From Actinomycetospora soli (lineage in GTDB: Bacteria > Actinomycetota > Actinomycetes > Mycobacteriales > Pseudonocardiaceae): a stretch of DNA of 64,000 bases. The stretch is taken from NCBI RefSeq assembly GCF_021026295.1, contig NZ_JAJNDA010000008.1:1-64000 (forward strand), written 5' to 3'. Below the pieces are notes generated by a model, which worked only from the letters and a program-made list of their open reading frames with translations, was not told the origin of the DNA and searched no databases. Both the position numbers and the translations under genes were made by a program. Of this stretch, positions 7,597 to 15,499 are shown piece after piece. Every line of letters starts with the position of its first letter. The first letter of the stretch is position 1.

Positions 7597-9387
7597 TCAG
7601 CCGACCAGCAGCTCCCCGCCCGGCGGTTCCTCGGCGCGGGCGGCCGGGACCCGGATGCGCACGGTGGTGCCGCTGCCGGCCCGGCTGTCGACGTGCAGGT
7701 CGCAGCGGCCGCCGTACGCGGCGCGCAGCCGCCGGGACACCTCGGAGATCCCGCCGTGGCGGGCGTCGACCTGGGACGCGGCGCGGGAGGCCTCGGGACC
7801 CATCCCGGCCCCGTCGTCGGAGATCGTCACCACGCAGTCGGCACCCGCGCCGGCCGCGGTGATGCGGACCGTGCCGCCGCCCAGCACCGGCTCGATGCCG
7901 TGTCGCACGGCGTTCTCCACCAGCGGCGCCACCACGAACGGCGGGAGCACGACGCTCTCGACCTCGGGCCCGACGGTGATCTCCACCCCGAGCCGCGACC
8001 CGAACCGGGCCTGCTCCAACGTGAGGTAGCGCCGGGCGTTCCGCAGCTCCTCGGCCACGGTGGTGGTCGTGTCGGCGGTGCGGAACGAGTAGCGCGTGAA
8101 GTCCGCGAACTCGGTGAGCAGCTCGCGGGCGCGCGTCGGGTCGACCCGCACGAACGCCGCGATCGCGGTCAGCGCGTTGTGCACGAAGTGCGCCGAGTAG
8201 CGGGAGCGCAGCGCCGCCTCGACCTCGGCGTCGGGCAGCACCACGTCGCCGGCCGCCGGGGCGAGGACGCCGGGGCGCTCGACCTCGGGCGGCACGGCGG
8301 CGTCCACGCCACGCGAGTTCCCCGCCCGGAGCGCGGAGGGGCGCTCGATCGTCTCGAGGTCGTCGAGTGCGAGATCCGTGGCGACGACCGGCGCGGCCAG
8401 CACGGGGGCGTGCACCGTGGCCGGGTGGGTCCCCGCCCGCAGTCCCTGCCAGACCGGTCGACCGAGCAGGCCGGTGGGCGTCCAGCGGCGGTGCTCCACC
8501 TTCCCGACCAGCCGGGGCGCCACCCACTGCGCCGCACTCTCGACGTCGGCGGGGAGATCGCCGTGGAACGGGCTGACAAGGCGGTCGAGGCCCACGGACG
8601 CGTCGAGGATCTCGCGGCGGGCCGCAGCGGTGACGCCGGTGGACACCCGGCCCACGTAGCGCAGGACCCCGTCGCTCGGCACACCGAGCAGGAGCGACCC
8701 GACACCGTCCCGGCGACCCCGCGGCGGCAGCCAGCCGCCGACCACGACGTCCTGCGACCGCGTGATCTCCGCGGTGATCCAGCTCCGGGACCGCCGACCG
8801 CTCTGGTAGGTCGACTCGAGCCGCTTCGCGACGACGCCCTCGAGGCCGTACTGCCGGGCGGCGGCGACGATCTCGTCCGCCCCGACCCCGGTGAACGACG
8901 GCGGCACCACGAGGTGGCCCCCGGCGAGGTCGATCTCGCCCAGCAGCTCCCGCCGCTGCCGGTAGGGCAGCCGGGCGGTGGAGCGGCCCTCGACCTCCAG
9001 CACGTCGAACACGTAGTACGAGACCGGCGTGTCGCTCACGAGGGCGCGGGAGGGCCGGGCGACGCGTCGACGCCGGCGCAGTCGCGACATGCTCGGGCGC
9101 CCGACGGGGTCCTCCGCCACGACCACGCCGTCGAGCACGAGGCCCTCCGCGGCCGGGAGCGCGAGCTCGGGGAAGCCGGCCGTGACGTCGTGCCCGTCGG
9201 AGTCGATCAGGCGGAGCTGCCCGTCGCGGGCACAGGCCAAGCAGCGCAGGCCGGACCAGACGAACTCGAAGGCCCACCCGGCGCCGCGCGGCAGCTCGCC
9301 GTCGGAGGCCAGCATCGGACGGGCGGCGCCCCGGGGCCCGGGCACGCGCGGCAGGACGTCGGCGGGAGCAGCCGCACCAGACGCCAT
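7597..9387 (-). CDS. Degenerate LigD-type DNA ligase fused to LytS-type histidine kinase
   Basis: A 596-residue two-part protein in one uninterrupted frame. Residues 23-215 match the nucleotidyltransferase domain of LigD-type ATP-dependent ligases (PMLA, LPYRQRRELL, GLEGVVAKRLES). Residues 216-330 match the OB domain (VVVGGW, LRYVGRVSTGV, GLRAGTHP). The catalytic lysine of motif I is Val43 (EFVWSGLR), the Asp of KxDG is Ser45, the Glu of motif III DGE is Val88, and the motif V lysines are missing. The ligase is therefore predicted inactive. Residues 388-596 are a LytS-type kinase: phosphoacceptor region with His400 (SAHFVHNAL), N-box LVENAVRHG, G1 DDGAGMG and G2 GSGTTVRI all look intact. There is no membrane helix and no adjacent response regulator. 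The ATG at 9387 is preceded by a GGAGG-type site. Confidence 0.88.
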   Translation of the reverse strand: MASGAAAPADVLPRVPGPRGAARPMLASDGELPRGAGWAFEFVWSGLRCLACARDGQLRLIDSDGHDVTAGFPELALPAAEGLVLDGVVVAEDPVGRPSMSRLRRRRRVARPSRALVSDTPVSYYVFDVLEVEGRSTARLPYRQRRELLGEIDLAGGHLVVPPSFTGVGADEIVAAARQYGLEGVVAKRLESTYQSGRRSRSWITAEITRSQDVVVGGWLPPRGRRDGVGSLLLGVPSDGVLRYVGRVSTGVTAAARREILDASVGLDRLVSPFHGDLPADVESAAQWVAPRLVGKVEHRRWTPTGLLGRPVWQGLRAGTHPATVHAPVLAAPVVATDLALDDLETIERPSALRAGNSRGVDAAVPPEVERPGVLAPAAGDVVLPDAEVEAALRSRYSAHFVHNALTAIAAFVRVDPTRARELLTEFADFTRYSFRTADTTTTVAEELRNARRYLTLEQARFGSRLGVEITVGPEVESVVLPPFVVAPLVENAVRHGIEPVLGGGTVRITAAGAGADCVVTISDDGAGMGPEASRAASQVDARHGGISEVSRRLRAAYGGRCDLHVDSRAGSGTTVRIRVPAARAEEPPGGELLVG

Positions 9388-9691
9388 CCGCACGCCTCCC
9401 CGTCCTCCGTGCCGCGCCGGGCCGCCCCGACGCCGAGGCCGGCCACGCGCCGTCGCGTATCCCGACCGCCGTCCACGGTAGCCAGACCCCCCGACAGTGA
9501 CGCCGAGTTGCGCGGCGCGCCACGGCGGTGCTGCGGCCGGACAGCGACACGACGCGACGAACGGCGGACCGCGCAGCGACACGCGGCGCAGGGGACGGGC
9601 GCGGCGCGCGGCGTCCCGCCGGACGACGCGGCTCGTCCGTCCGGCCCGCGCCGCCACCGGTCCACGCGCCGTCCCGCCCCCGTCGCGCCGC

Positions 9692-9745
9692 CGTTCCGGC
9701 CTCGTTCCGACCTCGTTCCGACCTCGTTCCGACCTCGTTCCGACC
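9692..9745 (+). repeat. 11-bp tandem repeat, five units
   Basis: The unit CGTTCCGACCT occurs five times head to tail. The first unit has one change (GGCCT) and the last ends in CG. It abuts R1 copy A directly. The array could vary in copy number between strains by slippage. Confidence 0.9.
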
Positions 9746-9791
9746 GAAGGGCACCATCGGTCGGGTAGACGAGCCGTGGGCGCCCCTCGCC
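9746..9791 (+). repeat. Dispersed repeat R1, copy A
   Basis: A 46-bp unit beginning GAAGGGCACCATCGGTCGGG and ending GGGCGCCCCTCGCC. It aligns over its length with R1 copies C and D inside the bluB-cobT gene. It diverges mainly in the middle, where the TCTATCCG core reads GTAGACGA. Confidence 0.65.
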
Positions 9792-9809
9792 AGGCACGCC
9801 CACCTGACC

Positions 9810-9855
9810 GGAGGGCCCCCTCGATCGGTCTATCCGACCGAAGGTGCCCTTCGCT
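9810..9855 (+). repeat. Dispersed repeat R1, copy B
   Basis: A 46-bp unit carrying the core CGGTCTATCCGACCGAAGG and ending GTGCCCTTCGC. It is the same family and orientation as copies C and D at 39859-39980. Internal pairing of CGGTC with GACCG makes it partly palindromic. Confidence 0.7.
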
Positions 9856-9900
9856 CAACCGGCGACAGGCAACCGGCAACCGGACCCGACCGGCGCCGCG

Positions 9901-10725
9901 TCAGATCAGCGGACCGCTCGCCACCACCGACGACGGGCGGGGCGGGACCGGGCCCGCGGGCTCGGCGGACACCGCGTAGGCGCCCTGGGCGAGCCCGGTG
10001 GTCGGGCGCTGCCCGGTCGCGGTGAACGTGCCCGCCGCGTCGAACGTGCCGACCGCGGTGGCCTGCCCCCCGGCGACGCGCCAGAGCACGAACGTGCGGT
10101 CCACCCCGATCGCGGGGACGTCGACCGGGACGATCCGCGGCCCGGTCCCGTCGTCGAGGACCACCGCCATCACCGAGCCGCCGGGCTGCAGCAGGGCCGC
10201 GTGGCGGACGTCCGGGTTGCGGGCCTCCGCGGAGGTGATCACCTGGTCGGCGCGGTCGGCCGAGGCGACACGCGCGTCGTTCGCCGGGCCGGACACGAGC
10301 CCCCGGGCGGACAGGACGACGACACCGGCCACGACCGCCACGAGCGCGAGCACCGCGAGGCTGCGCCGCCGCGGGGCCGGGGTCGCGGGCGGAGGGGCCG
10401 CGGGCGTCGGGCGCGGCGTCGGCGCGGTCGGGGGCCCGGCGGCCTCCGGTGCGGGCGTCTCGGGCGCCGGGACGGGTCGGGCCGGCTCGGCGGCCGCCGC
10501 GGCGAGGATGCGCTCGCGCAACCCGGCCGGCGGCTCGACGTCGGCGACGGCGTGGGCCAGGGCGGCCATCGTCGCGTGGGTCTCGGAGAGCAGCGACCGG
10601 CACGGCGCGCAGGAGCGCAGGTGCTCGCTGACGCGGTCCTCCTCCTCCGGCTCGAGGGCGTGCAGCGCGCGACCGACGACGGCGCCCGCGAGCTCGCCGT
10701 CGTGCGGGATCCCGGCGGCGCTCAC
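9901..10725 (-). CDS. Anti-sigma factor, RskA-like with zinc finger
   Basis: A 274-residue membrane anti-sigma factor. The cytoplasmic N-terminus has the zinc-finger anti-sigma motif HLRSCAPC (Hx3Cx2C) near residues 35-42. A Pro-rich linker is followed by one transmembrane helix (LAVLALVAVVAGVVVLSA) near residues 122-139. The extracytoplasmic domain contains the FVLWRVAGG segment typical of RskA. It would hold the partner sigma factor inactive until regulated proteolysis releases it. The start ATG overlaps the sigma factor stop by 4 bp, so the two genes are translationally coupled. Confidence 0.88.
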   Translation of the reverse strand: MSAAGIPHDGELAGAVVGRALHALEPEEEDRVSEHLRSCAPCRSLLSETHATMAALAHAVADVEPPAGLRERILAAAAAEPARPVPAPETPAPEAAGPPTAPTPRPTPAAPPPATPAPRRRSLAVLALVAVVAGVVVLSARGLVSGPANDARVASADRADQVITSAEARNPDVRHAALLQPGGSVMAVVLDDGTGPRIVPVDVPAIGVDRTFVLWRVAGGQATAVGTFDAAGTFTATGQRPTTGLAQGAYAVSAEPAGPVPPRPSSVVASGPLI

Positions 10726-11405
10726 CAGGTGTCCCCGAGCAGCTCGAGGGCGGAGGTGCCGAGGACCGGGGCGAGCAGGACGCGCAGCTTCGCCACCCCG
10801 GTGAACATCCGCGACTTGACGGTGCCGATGGGCACGCCGGTGATCGAGGCGACCTCCCGCTGGGTGTAGCCGCCGTAGTAGGCGAGGCCGAGGGCCTGGC
10901 GCTGCTCGGAGGGCAGGTGGCGCAGGGCGGCGCGCACGTGCTCGGCGATGACCGAGCCGAGGGCGGCGCGGTCGGCCGACGGCACGGCGGAGCTGTCGCG
11001 CCCGGCGTCGGGCTCGTCGGTGGGGACGTGGTGGCGACGACGGGTGGCCTCCCGGCGCACCGCGTCGACCGCCTTGTGGTGCACGAGCGTGAGCAGCCAG
11101 CTGATGACGGTGCCCCGCGTGCGGTCGAACCGCTCCGGGTCCCGCCAGAGCACGAGGAACACCTCCTGGACGACGTCCTCGGCGAGGCCCTCGTCGACGC
11201 AGATGCGCCGGGCGAGCGAGTAGGCCGCGCGCCCGTGGCGGGCGTAGAGGAGGTCGAGGGCGCCGGTGTCGCGCCGCGCGAGGCGGGCGACCAGGTCGGC
11301 GTCGGTGACGTCCGCGTCGACGGGAGCCGGTCCGGGGGCGTCCGGGACCGGGCGCGACCGCGGGGGTGCAGTCGCGTCGGGTCCGGACGCGCGGGACGGT
11401 GACAT
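10722..11405 (-). CDS. ECF-type RNA polymerase sigma factor (SigK-like)
   Basis: A 227-residue sigma factor with only regions 2 and 4. Region 2 starts near residue 45 (LYARHGRAAYSLARRICVDEGLAEDVVQEVFLVLW). Region 4 is near residues 160-215 and has YGGYTQREVASITGVPIGTVKSRM. The arrangement with an RskA-like gene directly behind it fits the SigK/RskA pair. The start at 11405 has AGGAG eleven bases upstream and gives family length. It probably regulates its own operon, but no -35/-10 pair could be fixed with confidence. Confidence 0.9.
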   Translation of the reverse strand: MSPSRASGPDATAPPRSRPVPDAPGPAPVDADVTDADLVARLARRDTGALDLLYARHGRAAYSLARRICVDEGLAEDVVQEVFLVLWRDPERFDRTRGTVISWLLTLVHHKAVDAVRREATRRRHHVPTDEPDAGRDSSAVPSADRAALGSVIAEHVRAALRHLPSEQRQALGLAYYGGYTQREVASITGVPIGTVKSRMFTGVAKLRVLLAPVLGTSALELLGDTW

Positions 11406-11643
11406 GTGGGCTGGGGCTCCTTCGGTCAGGACGCGTCCCCGGTCACCGACCGCGGACGTCGGGGCTTTCGTGACGACGGGTCGGGTCGGTTCACCGTCCG
11501 CACCGGCGCCGTGACCCGTCGTCGGGAACCGACCGGGGCCCCGACCTGCCCCAACGGACGGGATCGATGCCGTCCCGGCGTGCGGCGCGGCTATGAGCCG
11601 GGCCACTTACCCTCGGAGGAACAAGCGACTGCGGAAGGTGCTC

Positions 11644-12825
11644 ATGGCTGGTCAGTGGTTCGAGTCGGTGGCGGAGGCGCAGCGCCGCGCGAAGAAGCGG
11701 CTGCCGAAGTCGGTGTACGGCGCGCTCGTGGCGGGCAGCGAGGCGGGCTACACGCTCGACGACAACACCGGCGCCTTCCGCGAACTGCAGTTCGCGCCGC
11801 ACGTGGCGGATCTGCCGTTCGAGAAGTCCCTCGCGACGACGATCATGGGCCAGGAGATCTCGATGCCCGTGATGATCTCGCCGACCGGGGTGCAGGCGGT
11901 GAACCCCGAGGGCGAGGTCGCGGTCGCCCGGGCCGCGGCGTCCCGCGGGACCGCGATGGGCCTGTCGTCGTTCGCGAGCCGTGCGATCGAGGACGTCGTC
12001 GCCGCGAACGACAAGACGTTCTTCCAGATGTACTGGGTGGGCGACCGCGAGACCCTCGCCGCCCGCGCCGAGCGCGCCAAGCGGGCCGGGGCCAAGGGCC
12101 TGATCGTCACCCTAGACTGGTCGTTCTCCCACGGCCGCGACTGGGGCAGCCCGTCCATCCCGGAGAAGATGGACTGGAAGACGATCCTCAAGTACATCCC
12201 CGAGGGCGTCACCCGCCCGCGCTGGGGCATCGAGTTCCTGCGCAGCGGCAAGATCCCCGACCTCACGGTGCCGAACATCCCGGTCGACGGCTCCGCGCCG
12301 CCCACCTTCTTCGGCGCCTACGGGCAGTGGATGTTCACCCCGCCGCCCACCTGGGCCGACGTGGCCTGGCTCCGTGAGCAGTGGGGCACCGACCTGCCGT
12401 TCTGCGTCAAGGGCATCACCCGGGTCGACGACGCCAAGCGGGCCGTCGACGCCGGCGCCACCGCGATCCAGGTGTCCAACCACGGCGGCAACAACCTCGA
12501 CTCCACGCCGGCGCCGATCCGGGTGCTGCCCGGGATCGTCGAGGCCGTCGGCCGGGACGTCGAGGTGATCATGGACGGCGGTGTCCGTCGCGGCTCCGAC
12601 GTCGTGAAGGCGCTGTGCCTGGGCGCGAAGGCCGTCGCGATCGGCCGCGCCTACCTGTGGGGCCTCGCCGCCGCCGGCGAGACCGGGGTCGGCAACGTCC
12701 TGGACATCCTGCAGAGCGGCATCGGGTCGGGCCTGATGGGCCTGGGCAAGACCTCCGTGCACGAGCTGTCCCCGGAGGACCTGCTCATCCCGCCGAACTT
12801 CACGCGGCAGGCCGGGGTCGCCTAG
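11644..12825 (+). CDS. mftD: MftD-like mycofactocin-type FMN dehydrogenase
   Basis: A 393-residue alpha-hydroxy-acid oxidase-fold flavoprotein. The strings RAKKRLPKSVYGALVAG, SPTGVQAVNPEGEVAVARAA, GLSSFAS and SNHGGNNLDSTPAPIRVLP follow MftD, which oxidatively deaminates the mycofactocin precursor. FMN-binding features and the active-site VSNHGG histidine are present, as is the DGGVRRGSDVVKAL phosphate loop. The ATG at 11644 is preferred over 11593: it gives the family start (WFESVAEAQRRAKK) and has GGAAGG five bases upstream. No mftA, mftB, mftC, mftE or mftF is near, so this copy is orphan in the window. A lactate or other hydroxy-acid dehydrogenase role is possible. Confidence 0.8.
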   Translation: MAGQWFESVAEAQRRAKKRLPKSVYGALVAGSEAGYTLDDNTGAFRELQFAPHVADLPFEKSLATTIMGQEISMPVMISPTGVQAVNPEGEVAVARAAASRGTAMGLSSFASRAIEDVVAANDKTFFQMYWVGDRETLAARAERAKRAGAKGLIVTLDWSFSHGRDWGSPSIPEKMDWKTILKYIPEGVTRPRWGIEFLRSGKIPDLTVPNIPVDGSAPPTFFGAYGQWMFTPPPTWADVAWLREQWGTDLPFCVKGITRVDDAKRAVDAGATAIQVSNHGGNNLDSTPAPIRVLPGIVEAVGRDVEVIMDGGVRRGSDVVKALCLGAKAVAIGRAYLWGLAAAGETGVGNVLDILQSGIGSGLMGLGKTSVHELSPEDLLIPPNFTRQAGVA

Positions 12826-12841
12826 CCCCTCCCCCGACGAG

Positions 12842-12879
12842 CGGGCCGTCCGTCACGGGAGACCGTGGCGGGCGGCCCG
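12842..12879 (+). terminator. Hairpin terminator after mftD-like gene
   Basis: A 17-bp stem (12842-12858 against 12863-12879) with a GAGA tetraloop and two G-T pairs. It starts 17 bp after the stop codon. Confidence 0.75.
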
Positions 12880-12906
12880 TTCGTGCGTGCGGGGCCGGAC
12901 ACACGA

Positions 12907-12939
12907 ACGCCGGGCGCTCCCACGTGGGAGACCCGGCGT
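12907..12939 (-). terminator. Nested hairpin downstream of tRNA-Ser(CGA)
   Basis: The outer stem is ACGCCGGG with CCCGGCGT. It encloses a perfect palindrome CTCCCACGTGGGAG. It begins 4 bp past the tRNA CCA end on the minus strand and is the likely tRNA terminator. Confidence 0.65.
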
Positions 12940-12942
12940 CGA

Positions 12943-13031
12943 TGGCGGTAGCGGTGGGATTCGAACCCACGGTGGGCAGAACCCACACACGCTTTCGAGG
13001 CGTGCTCCTTTGGCCGCTCGGACACGCTACC
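12943..13031 (-). tRNA. tRNA-Ser (anticodon CGA)
   Basis: Read on the minus strand, GGTAGCG pairs with CGCTACC. Discriminator G and an encoded CCA follow. The anticodon loop is CTCGAAA, giving CGA, and the T-loop is GGTTCGAATCC. The long variable arm (GTGTGGGTTCTGCCCACC) marks a class II serine tRNA. Confidence 0.97.
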
Positions 13032-13041
13032 GGGAGCAACC

Positions 13042-13527
13042 TTACCGGGCGCCCTCGTCGCCCCCGGAACCACCCCGGAACCACCCCCGCAGCGCCTCCG
13101 AACAGGCCTGCTCCCGCACCCCGCCGACCACCTCGGGACGGTGGGCGAGCCGGCGGTCGCGCAGCACGTCCCAGAGCGACCCGGCCGCCCCGGTCTTGGG
13201 CTCCCAGGCGCCGAAGACCACGCGGTCGACCCGGGCCAGCACCGCCGCGCCGGCGCACATCGTGCAGGGCTCGAGCGTCACGGCGAGCGTGCAGCCGGTC
13301 AGCCGCCACCCGTCGTCGTGCACCGCCGCCGCGGCCCGCAGCGCGAGCACCTCGGCGTGCGCCGTGGGGTCGCCCAGGGCCTCCCGTGCGTTCGTCGCGC
13401 ACGCCAGCTCGCGCCCGGCCGCGTCGACGACGACCGCCCCCACCGGGACGTCGGCGGGGTGCGCCGTGCGCGCGACCGCGAGGGCACGGTCGACGAGGTC
13501 CTCGTCGACCGGGAGGTCAGGACGCAG
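13042..13527 (-). CDS. tadA: tRNA-specific adenosine deaminase, probable CTG start
   Basis: Makes inosine at the wobble position of tRNA-Arg(ACG). The zinc/catalytic motifs HAEVLAL and PCTMCAGA are present. Conventional start codons give only a GTG at 13443, which would drop the first helix of the deaminase fold. The frame continues upstream with DEDLVDRALAVARTAHPADV, a normal TadA N-terminus. The only possible initiator there is CTG at 13527, with GGAG eight bases upstream. From CTG the protein is 161 residues, the family length. The start overlaps the end of the upstream partner gene by 11 bp, which favours translational coupling. Confidence 0.88.
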   Translation of the reverse strand: MRPDLPVDEDLVDRALAVARTAHPADVPVGAVVVDAAGRELACATNAREALGDPTAHAEVLALRAAAAVHDDGWRLTGCTLAVTLEPCTMCAGAAVLARVDRVVFGAWEPKTGAAGSLWDVLRDRRLAHRPEVVGGVREQACSEALRGWFRGGSGGDEGAR

Positions 13528-14056
13528 GCGCGGTCTCCACGATCCGGGCCAGCTCCTCGGCGAACCCGCAGCGCCGCGCGATGGCGGTCAGCTGCTCGTC
13601 CGGGTAGAGGTCGATCTCGTCGACCAGGACGGCCAGCTCGTCGGCCGGCACCCCGAGGTCGGACAGCATGCCGAGGTCGCCCTCGGGCCACGGGTCGTCG
13701 TCGACCTCGTCCTCGTCGGGGACGTCGAGGCGCAGCAGGTCGAGCACGTCCGCCGCGACGTCGTAGTCGAGGGCCGCGACCGCGTCGGAGAGCAGGAGCG
13801 AGACCCCTCCGGGCACCGGGCGCACGAGGACGAAGAACTCGTCGTCCACATCGAGCAGTCCGATGACCGCTCCGGTCGAACGCAACGCCCGGAGTGCGGT
13901 GATGGCGCTGTCGAGGTCGGCGAGCGCGGTACGGTCCATCGGGACCGCACGCCAGCGCCCCTCCTCACGGGTCACCGCGACGGCCCAGCCGTCCAGGGGT
14001 ACGACGGTGCCCTGTCCACCGCCACGGGGGGCGGCCTGTGCGCCCTGTCCTGCCAT
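13517..14056 (-). CDS. tRNA adenosine deaminase-associated protein
   Basis: A 179-residue acidic protein of the actinobacterial family found directly upstream of tadA. Typical features are the DGWAVAVTREEGRWRAVPM opening, the FFVLVRPVPGG strand and the C-terminal DEQLTAIARRCGFAEELA block. Its molecular role is not established. The ATG at 14056 is chosen because the family sequence starts soon after it; a GTG at 14113 is an alternative. Its stop lies inside the predicted start region of tadA. Confidence 0.82.
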   Translation of the reverse strand: MAGQGAQAAPRGGGQGTVVPLDGWAVAVTREEGRWRAVPMDRTALADLDSAITALRALRSTGAVIGLLDVDDEFFVLVRPVPGGVSLLLSDAVAALDYDVAADVLDLLRLDVPDEDEVDDDPWPEGDLGMLSDLGVPADELAVLVDEIDLYPDEQLTAIARRCGFAEELARIVETAPAS

Positions 14057-14178
14057 GGTCGCCACGGTAGGACCGTCGACCCGGACCGTGAAGGGCGTGG
14101 ACGCCAAGCGCACCGAATCGACACCTTCCGCGCGCCGGGCGGTCGCCCGACGGAGGCCGGGGGTGCAGGATCACGGGT

Positions 14179-15429
14179 GTGAGGACGTCCGACGAGGCCC
14201 AGCGGGAGGGCCGTCGGCGAGCCGCCCACCGCGCGCCGGAACGGGCCCTGCTCGCCGAGGCGCGCTCCCTGCAGCCCGACACGGTGGCGCTGCGCCGCAC
14301 GCTGCACCGCCAGCCCGAGCTCGGCCTCGACCTGCCCCAGACCCAGGCCGCCGTGCTCGCGGTGCTGCGCGACCTACCCGTGACGATCACGTGCGGACGG
14401 TCCTCGACCTCCGTGGTCGCCACGCTCACCGGCACCCGGCCCGGCCCCGTCGTCCTGCTCCGTGCCGACATGGACGCGCTGCCGCTGCACGAGGACACCG
14501 GGCTGGACCACGCCTCCCGCGTCGAGGGCGCGATGCACGCCTGCGGGCACGACCTGCACACCGCGATGCTCGCCTCCGCGGCCCGGCTGCTCGCCGGACG
14601 GCGGGACCGGCTGGCCGGGACGGTGGTGTTCATGTTCCAGCCGGGCGAGGAGTCGAAGCACGGGGCGCTGTCGATGCTCTCCGAGGGGGTGCTCGAGGCC
14701 GGTGGGGCGCTGCCGTCGTCGGCGATGGCGCTGCACGTGACCTCGCGGCTCGCCTCCGGCACGCTCCAGACCCGCGCCGAGTCGATCATGGCCTCGTCGG
14801 ACGACTTCACGGTGACGGTGCACGGCGCGGGCGGGCACGCCTCCGCCCCGCACGACGCCCTCGACCCGGTCCCCGCCGCCGCCGCGATGGTCGGCGCGCT
14901 GCACACGATGGTGGGCCGCCGGATCAGCGCGTTCGACCCCGCGGTGCTCACCGTCGCCCACCTCACCGCCGGCACCACCACCAACGTCATCCCGGAGACC
15001 GCGACCCTCGAGGGCACCGTGCGCACGCTCGCCGAACAGACCCGCGAGCAGCTGCTGACCGAGCTGCACCGGGTGTGCACCGGCACCGCCGGGGCCTACG
15101 GGTGCACGGCCGACGTCGAGATCGACCGCGGCTACCCGGTGACCGTGAACGACGGCGAGGTGGCCGAGCGGGTCGCCGACGTCGGCCGGTCGGTGCTGGG
15201 CTCGCGGTTCGTGGAGCCGATGCCCGACCCGATCATGGGCTCGGAGGACTTCTCCTACGTGCTGGGGCGCGTGCCCGGCGCGCTGGCGTTCCTCGGGGCC
15301 TGCCCGCCGGACGTCGACCCGGCCGAGGCGCCGCCGAACCACTCGAACCGCGTCGTGTTCGACGAGGAGGCGATGGTCGCCGGGGTGGCCCTGTACGCGG
15401 GGTACGCCCTGGAGGTCCTGCGGCCCTGA
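14179..15429 (+). CDS. M20-family amidohydrolase (aminoacylase/hippurate hydrolase type)
   Basis: A 416-residue zinc/manganese hydrolase of N-acyl amino acids or similar amides. Metal-site motifs visible are LRADMDALPL, HACGHDLHTAML and FQPGEESKHGA. A dimerisation lid begins near residue 205 with HGAGGHASAPHDALDP. The C-terminal metal ligand is in MGSEDFSYVL. The length is normal and no signal peptide is seen. GTG start. It lies 123 bp from the divergent tadA-partner gene and just ahead of tyrA. The substrate is undetermined. Confidence 0.92.
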   Translation: MRTSDEAQREGRRRAAHRAPERALLAEARSLQPDTVALRRTLHRQPELGLDLPQTQAAVLAVLRDLPVTITCGRSSTSVVATLTGTRPGPVVLLRADMDALPLHEDTGLDHASRVEGAMHACGHDLHTAMLASAARLLAGRRDRLAGTVVFMFQPGEESKHGALSMLSEGVLEAGGALPSSAMALHVTSRLASGTLQTRAESIMASSDDFTVTVHGAGGHASAPHDALDPVPAAAAMVGALHTMVGRRISAFDPAVLTVAHLTAGTTTNVIPETATLEGTVRTLAEQTREQLLTELHRVCTGTAGAYGCTADVEIDRGYPVTVNDGEVAERVADVGRSVLGSRFVEPMPDPIMGSEDFSYVLGRVPGALAFLGACPPDVDPAEAPPNHSNRVVFDEEAMVAGVALYAGYALEVLRP

Positions 15430-15499
15430 CGAGGCCCGCCGTGTCGCTGGAGTGGGTGAACGGCGGTCACCTCCCGGCCTCGCCCTACGCTCGCGAGCC

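Larger units (their letters stand above)
9388..9900. other. Gene-free region with tandem and dispersed repeats
   Basis: 513 bp between the ligase-kinase start and the anti-sigma stop. It contains five 11-bp tandem units at 9692-9745 and two copies of the 46-bp repeat R1 at 9746-9791 and 9810-9855. Reading frames through it give only arginine/glycine-rich low-complexity products. The promoter of the ligase-kinase gene should lie in its left part. Confidence 0.7.

Noticed and set aside
9692-9745. CRISPR array
   Set aside because: The 11-bp units are contiguous with no spacers, and no cas gene is present in the window.
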